Shown here: positions 59,585 to 64,000 of the stretch, in pieces | Position numbering within the stretch: the first letter of the stretch is position 1 | Layout of the letters: each line of letters begins with the position of its first letter | NCBI GenBank assembly: GCA_032622095.1 | Contig: CP136061.1 | Span: 194,724,835-194,788,834 of the forward strand | Direction of reading: 5' to 3' | From: Siphonodentalium dalli | Lineage: Eukaryota > Mollusca > Scaphopoda > Gadilida > Siphonodentaliidae | Length of the DNA stretch: 64,000 nucleotides | Notes under the pieces: generated by a model | Told to the model about the DNA's origin: nothing | Database searches by the model: none | Seen by the model: only the letters and a program-made list of their open reading frames with translations | Made by a program: the position numbers and the translations under genes

Positions 59585-59668
59585 AACCGGGAAGTTAACG
59601 TGGTACCATGTGCGCCTGTTAGCTTTTATACTATGCATTGTAGGTAATATGATGACACACAACAAGCA

Positions 59669-59912
59669 ATGCCAATATCAAAGTTATTATCGATGAATAG
59701 CCGTATCAAATTCGGTCTGTATTTCCATAAAACATATCCGTGTAATTAGGGTGCATTTACATTTTTGGTGTAGATATGTGTACATAAATATGTGCAGTCT
59801 TATGTCACGGATTACTGTGATCACAGAATAACTCTATCTAACAATTCTAAAAATAGTAACAAAAAATAGTCCACTTGATTATTGCATTATATAAGAAAAT
59901 ATTAATATAAAA
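59669..59912. other. Single-copy flank right of the triplication
   Basis: AT-rich, nothing recognised. Confidence 0.4.
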
Positions 59913-60994
59913 CAGGGGGGGGGGGGGTCAGTTAAAAAAATCCGGACACTAAGCGCTTTTTTTTCCGCCTACTGGGTACCCACCACCCCCTAAATTTTAT
60001 TTTTTCCGATTCAGGGCTTGGGACCCACCCCCTTCAAACTGCTTCAAATTACTATTTTACTTAGTTGTCCTGATCTTATCTGATTTTATGTTCCATTTCA
60101 TGATTATAGAACCATTCCTACTTACGGCTGTAAAGTTTCTAAGCAATTCTCCAATAAATGTGGGCTGTAGGTTATGCTGATGGATTCACACTTGAAATCC
60201 AAGATGGCTGCTGGTGGCCATGTTTGTTATGACAAAATTCGGGGAAAAAAGGGAGGCTCCCTTTCTTGAGGTCACCCCGAAGATCCATATGAGGTTTGGC
60301 AACGATTGGATGAGAAATGTGACCAGTAAGATGTGCTAAAGGATTTAGTCATACAAAGAGTAAAATCCAAGATTGCCGCCGGCAGCTATGTTCTTTACAG
60401 AAATCGAGAGGGTCACACCGATGATTCATATGAAGTTTGGTGATGATCGGATAAGGGATAAGCTCTATATAGGGTGTGCTAAAGAATTTATTGATGCAAA
60501 GAGTAAAATCCAAGATGGCTGCCGGTGGCCATGTTTTTCATCGAAAATCGTTCAAATTTGACAGCTCTCATCTAGAGGTGATCCTAGACCAATGTACTGA
60601 ATATTGCTGAAATCGGTTAAAGTTTGTTTTAACACCTTTATGTTTTATTTTATTATGGTTTTTTGAATAGTCTATTTAAACCTGAGCCTTTCCATGTCAA
60701 TGTGCATTGATAGATCCTTGATGAAAACATTTAGCAAGATAACCCATTGGTGTCATCCCTCATTATTAACTGATGGTGAACTCAAACCACCTACCAATAG
60801 TTAGGTCCATACCTATTACATAATTGAAGCATTCTTAAAACCTGTTGACCTATTACATAATTGAAGCATTCTTAAAACCTGTTGCCCCATTATTTTGAAG
60901 AAAAGTGACTACAGGAAAAAATTGTGTTAGCCGGGCTGCTGAACCACCCACCCACCCCCGCCTAGTGTTCGAAAAAAAATTGCAGACCCCCCTG
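59913..60994. mobile_element. hAT-like element (CAGGGGG family), 1.08 kb
   Basis: Starts CAGGGGGGG, ends CAGACCCCCCTG, flanked by the 7-bp duplication TATAAAA (59906-59912, 60995-61001). Inside, three tandem blocks of about 142-168 bp each begin TCCAAGAT (60199, 60367, 60509) and include GTTTGG-GATGATCGGAT. The 62-codon frame at 60373 lies in these repeats. Confidence 0.75.
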
Positions 60995-61001
60995 TATAAA
61001 A

Positions 61002-61390
61002 TCAATATTAATTGATAGAAGCGTTTCTGGACAGGTGTCTTTGACACATTTTCATTATTTTATATCCCGGCAACTAAATAAAACATATTCAAGAAGAGTT
61101 AGACCTTCTTTAAGATATTTAAAATCCGTGCCATTTTTAAGGAATGTCGTTCATGATTTTAGTTTTGGTCTCCCATTTATAGATAGAGATAACATATATC
61201 CTGTGCGGTTTCTATATGTTATAGATAATTTCTACGAAGAATTAGTAATTTATTGTCTCTATATTTTAACCAAAAGTATATAATCGCATGCCATTTTCCG
61301 CACCGGGAAAGGACTAACACGGAAAGCTCTTTAATGTGCCGTCCCACGCCCAAAAGAAAATGTAGTTTTTGGGTCTTTTTTTATCACCGC
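61002..61390. other. Intergenic, AT-rich open frame
   Basis: An 82-codon plus frame (61035-61283) is AT-rich and hydrophobic with no recognised domain. Confidence 0.3.
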
Positions 61391-61394
61391 AATC

Positions 61395-61576
61395 AGGGGG
61401 GTGTTCGGAAAAAAATTCCAGGCACGTATGATCATTTTATTTTTTTCCGGCCTCGGGGGACCCACCCACCCACCCAATTTCTTCCGTTTCCGGCCTTTTT
61501 TCCAGGCAATTTTGGACACCCACCCTTTTTTTCCGTTTCAGGAATTTTTTCCGGTCAGTTTTGGACACCCACCCCC
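61395..61576 (+). mobile_element. hAT-like element fragment
   Basis: CAGGGGGGTGTTCGGAAAAAAA and CCAGGCACGTATGATC mark the left terminal part. It then runs into the C-rich blocks shared with 18528. Confidence 0.65.
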
Positions 61577-61985
61577 TAAATTTGAGAAAATTATCAATTG
61601 ACCAACCAAATAGCTGATTATCCCTGATTATCCTGCATTATAATAATGAAGATAACGATACTATTTGAATTTATCATATAAGTGTCATTAATCAAGAAAT
61701 GTGTCAACATAATCACATTTCTAGGGATAGGCAGAGTGCCAAAGTTTTTATTAACATTCATTTTCATAATATATAGTCACATGATCTAGTCACATAATCA
61801 CATTTGAGTATTCTACAGACTACTTGGTACAACACATTTCAGATTATTTGATATTTTGATATTTGCTATGTGATATATTGCTTGAACCAAATTGTTTATC
61901 AAAACATGTGGAAATACAACTGTTCGTCCCAGTTCATCCCAGTTTGAAGAATAATGCTAATACCAAACATAACCATGATATACCC
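61464..61985 (+). repeat. Dispersed duplicated segment, copy 2 (empty MITE site)
   Basis: Matches 18528-19220 without the MITE: GTGATA-TA-TTGCTTG at 61870-61882. Similarity stops just after CATAACCATGATATA. Confidence 0.85.
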
Positions 61986-62156
61986 GCATGACTGCGACAA
62001 ACAGAATCTTGAACTCCTCCTTAGCGTGTAGTGGAATTTATCAGGCACTACCAATGCATGCAGAAAACGCGGGTCTGGGTCTGCCAATGCGTGATCCATA
62101 CCCAAGTCAAGGAACGAGATTGCCCTACATATATGTTGCTCCCCAAATAAAGACAC
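61986..62156 (-). CDS. Hypothetical minus-strand reading frame
   Basis: The portion of an open frame that lies outside the duplicated segment. From Met at 62156 it reads MSLFGEQH, then FLDLGMDHALADPDPRFLHA and a basic-aromatic stretch DKFHYTLRRSSRFC, with a possible GG/GTATAT donor near 61984. Composition is coding-like, but there is no known domain and only weak splice evidence. It could be one exon of a gene with the frame at 62474-62689, or nothing. Confidence 0.2.
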
Positions 62157-62473
62157 TTTAGACTACAACGACGAGTTGTTTATCCCTTTGTCAAACGGAT
62201 GGTGCGTGGCGAAAGTTCGAAATAGTATCTGTTCTAACAAGTGACGAAACTTCCCAGCATGAGAGGAAAATCGAAAATCGTCATTCATATTTGTCGAAAT
62301 ACACACGATTTATTATGAAAATCAAAATATTTTCCACATATATATTAAACGTGACTTACCTTTTGTTGTGAATACAGCGAACAAAACTATTTTGCATGAA
62401 ACACGATCGTTCGTTCTACATGCGAGCGTTTTTTGTCATGGTGGTTGATTTTAAACAATTTTACTTGAGTTTG
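62157..62473. other. Intergenic, nothing recognised
   Basis: AT-rich, no supported feature. Confidence 0.4.
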
Positions 62474-62689
62474 TCAGCAGACATAATTATCTGTATACTG
62501 TCGAATCGAATACACGTCACGTGAATCCTTATTGCGTTTATATCTTTCTATGAATTCTGCCAATCCCAGTCTGGAATCGGATCCACTGAACGATACCAGA
62601 CTTTTAATGAGCTGCGAATTATTCAGAGTCAATTTTTGTGTCCGGCTTATGACATATTTTGGGATATTACCACCATAATGTAGTGACAT
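62474..62689 (-). CDS. Hypothetical 71-residue reading frame upstream of gene B
   Basis: Minus strand, ATG at 62689, stop at 62474. Hydrophilic, coding-like composition (SQLIKSLVSFSGSDSRLGLA, then EFIERYKRNKDSRD). The FSG-x-EFIERYKR pattern is loosely like retroelement gag N-terminal segments, but this is too short to claim. It lies about 97 bp from the ATG of gene B in divergent orientation, so it may be antisense to the promoter or leader of that gene. No homologue recognised. Confidence 0.3.
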   Translation of the reverse strand: MSLHYGGNIPKYVISRTQKLTLNNSQLIKSLVSFSGSDSRLGLAEFIERYKRNKDSRDVYSIRQYTDNYVC

Positions 62690-62785
62690 TTCTGTTCATC
62701 AATGGACCGTGCATGTTCATTGTAAAAAGAAGCACACGCTTTATGGAGTTAGTTCTGATGATATTATAGAGTACACGCTGGTCTC

Positions 62786-62971
62786 ATGTCAGTTATGGGA
62801 GATTCTGGGTGTGATTCTGAGAACCCCACGCGGGATTATATAGAACAGTTGGAGGAAAGCATTGACTGTATACTCTTAGCCGATGAATTGGGAATTTGTT
62901 TGGATGGATGTGATTCTACAGAGGACATGAAAGATCGCCTGTTGGCGCATTTATTCCCAGTGCCGAATGTG
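62786..62971 (+). CDS. SLIP-GC-like GTPase, first coding exon (gene B, partial)
   Basis: ATG at 62786 (a second in-frame ATG at 62795), 62 codons, ending at donor GTG/GTAAGT in phase 0, the same end phase as exon 1 of gene A. Acidic start (DSGCDSENPTRD), then YIEQLEESID, LLADELGICLDGCDSTEDM and KDRLLAHLFPVP. The helix-Gly turn-helix with RLL aligns with LLRKYNIDCKG...DAIDRLFKH of gene A. The GTPase domain is not in the window; I found no convincing second exon before 64000, so membership in the GTPase family is inferred from the shared N-terminus alone. The exon is followed by an AAT repeat (62994-63010). Confidence 0.65.
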
Positions 62972-63089
62972 GTAAGTGCATATATCATGTATATAATAAT
63001 AATAATAATTAAATATTGACCAAAAAAATAGGCGAAGGAGAAGATCCCGCGATATGTTCGCAATTTGTTCGAGCACACCTATATACAAG

Positions 63090-63330
63090 GCATGTGGTGG
63101 TGGTGGTGGGGGGGGGGGGGGGGGGGGGGGGTACTTGGTAAAAACAGTTCATCAGTTGTAAATTTAGGCCGGGTATCAGTTGAAATTTTCAGACCAGAAA
63201 TTAAGGTTGAAATTAGTGTATAATTATATATCTTAGTAATTAGTAAAATATTTGGACTGCAATGGCCATTAGTTTGAAAACGTCCATTCATACATGTGGA
63301 TATTATAGGGTGGAAATTTTCAAACAGTTG
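63090..63330 (+). repeat. GTTGGAAATTT-type repeat with long G-run, probable gene B intron 1
   Basis: GGTGGTGGTGG followed by a G-run of about 20 (to 63130), then CAGTTGTAAATTTAGGC, GTTGAAATTTTC and GGAAATTTTC. Related to 30150-30300 and 5840-6410. Confidence 0.6.
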
Positions 63331-63382
63331 GAAAGTTTATGTATAAAAAAGAGGACGGGGTACAAATGCAATTTTCCAGCTA

Positions 63383-63876
63383 GATCATGCCACGAATCTC
63401 TATAATGCCTGTAGAGATTATATTTCACCAATACAAAACTCTTAAACTTTTTTATAAAGTCGAAAAAATAGTGCGGGAAATATATTTCTTAGTTATTATC
63501 TATTCATTAATAATGTACTTCACTGTAGGTGAATGTCCCAACTAAAAATTGCATGCTTTTTCCTGACCGTGTGAGCCGATATCGCAATAAACATTTAATT
63601 AATTAATTACCCAGGAGAAATTCCATAATTGTAAGCAACGCAAAGCAAAATCGCTCACAAATTCACTTAAATCGTGAAATTTCGAGTTCGGACCTTCACC
63701 TACAGTGAAGTACATTATTAAGGAATAGATAATAACTAAGAAATATATTACCCGCGTTATTTGTTCGACTTTATAAGGTTCCCTGTCAAAACATCAAAAA
63801 GTTCCAAGGTTTGTACTGGTGGAAGGAATATTATCTCTACGGGCGTTAGCCAGAGTAGAGTTTCATGGCATGATCT
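63383..63876. mobile_element. Fold-back element, probable gene B intron 1
   Basis: Inverted arms of about 150 nt: GATCATGCCACGAATCTCTA and TATTTCTTAGTTATTATCTA, then GTACTTCACTGTAGGTGAA, recur inverted at 63690-63876. The core is near-perfect and the outer part diverged. No coding capacity. The last 120 bp of the window show nothing. Confidence 0.75.
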
Positions 63877-64000
63877 GTTTTGCAGTCATACCTCGTCCTC
63901 GTGACTTCGGTCTGTTTCAAATGGAGGGTGTAGATGGAAATTACATGTTGGACTTCTCCCATAACTGAGACCCCATATATCCACATAATGGCAGGACGCT

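Larger units (their letters stand above)
50921..59668 (+). repeat. Tandem triplication, unit C (8.75 kb)
   Basis: Starts at the second ATG-ACTTCGG junction and ends AACAAGCA-ATG-CCAATATC, where single-copy flank begins. Lacks about 3.55 kb present in B (about 47273-50823) and TTAA-1 site 2; has an extra TTAA-1 element inside its TIR element. Confidence 0.95.

Noticed and set aside
1-64000. tRNA, rRNA, selenocysteine or riboswitch features
   Set aside because: No A/B box pairs, rRNA blocks or conserved RNA folds recognised by eye; a covariance-model search would be needed to exclude them.

Overview
The window looks like a metazoan (non-vertebrate, probably marine invertebrate) nuclear locus: genes are split by GT-AG introns, coding density is very low, and most of the DNA is non-autonomous DNA transposons, fold-back elements, minisatellites and a young tandem segmental triplication. 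The species cannot be named from the sequence. I see no bacterial-style operons, CRISPR array, rRNA gene or convincing tRNA gene.

Genes. On the left (71-7288, minus strand) are the first four coding exons of a dynamin-superfamily GTPase of the SLIP-GC/NUGGC type. All splice phases agree, the G1 P-loop is rebuilt across an intron, the G3 DSPG motif is present, and the gene runs off the left edge. On the right (62786-62971, plus strand) is a first coding exon of the same N-terminal design, ending in a consensus donor; that gene runs off the right edge. The two starts face outward across about 55.5 kb with no other convincing intact gene, which suggests an expanded cluster of this GTPase family.

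Middle, left part (7.3-28.4 kb). This holds several TTAA-flanked fold-back elements, hAT-like elements ending in CAGGGG, a 0.7 kb fold-back, a dispersed satellite-like repeat, a 52-bp minisatellite with 10 copies, and a 4.3 kb giant fold-back (21858-26115). The giant fold-back has 1.26 kb arms enclosing about 1.7 kb of degenerate 42-bp repeats. Next come two paralogous, broken reading frames (27141-27812 and 28023-28871, minus strand).

Triplication (28.4-59.7 kb). Three direct units A (28399-40764), B (40765-50920) and C (50921-59668) share one junction with a 3-bp ATG microhomology. They carry different insertions and deletions, so they act as filled and empty sites for each other. This fixes the exact ends and target-site duplications of several elements: TTAA for the TTAA-1 family and a 7-bp ATTATAA for a 2 kb TIR element. 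The presence/absence pattern does not fit one branching order, implying precise excision, gene conversion or haplotype mixing.

Right part (59.7-64 kb). This holds another hAT-like element, a second copy of an 18.5-19.2 kb segment that supplies an empty TA site for a mariner-type MITE, two small unrecognised minus-strand reading frames, the second GTPase start, and a fold-back in what is probably its first intron.
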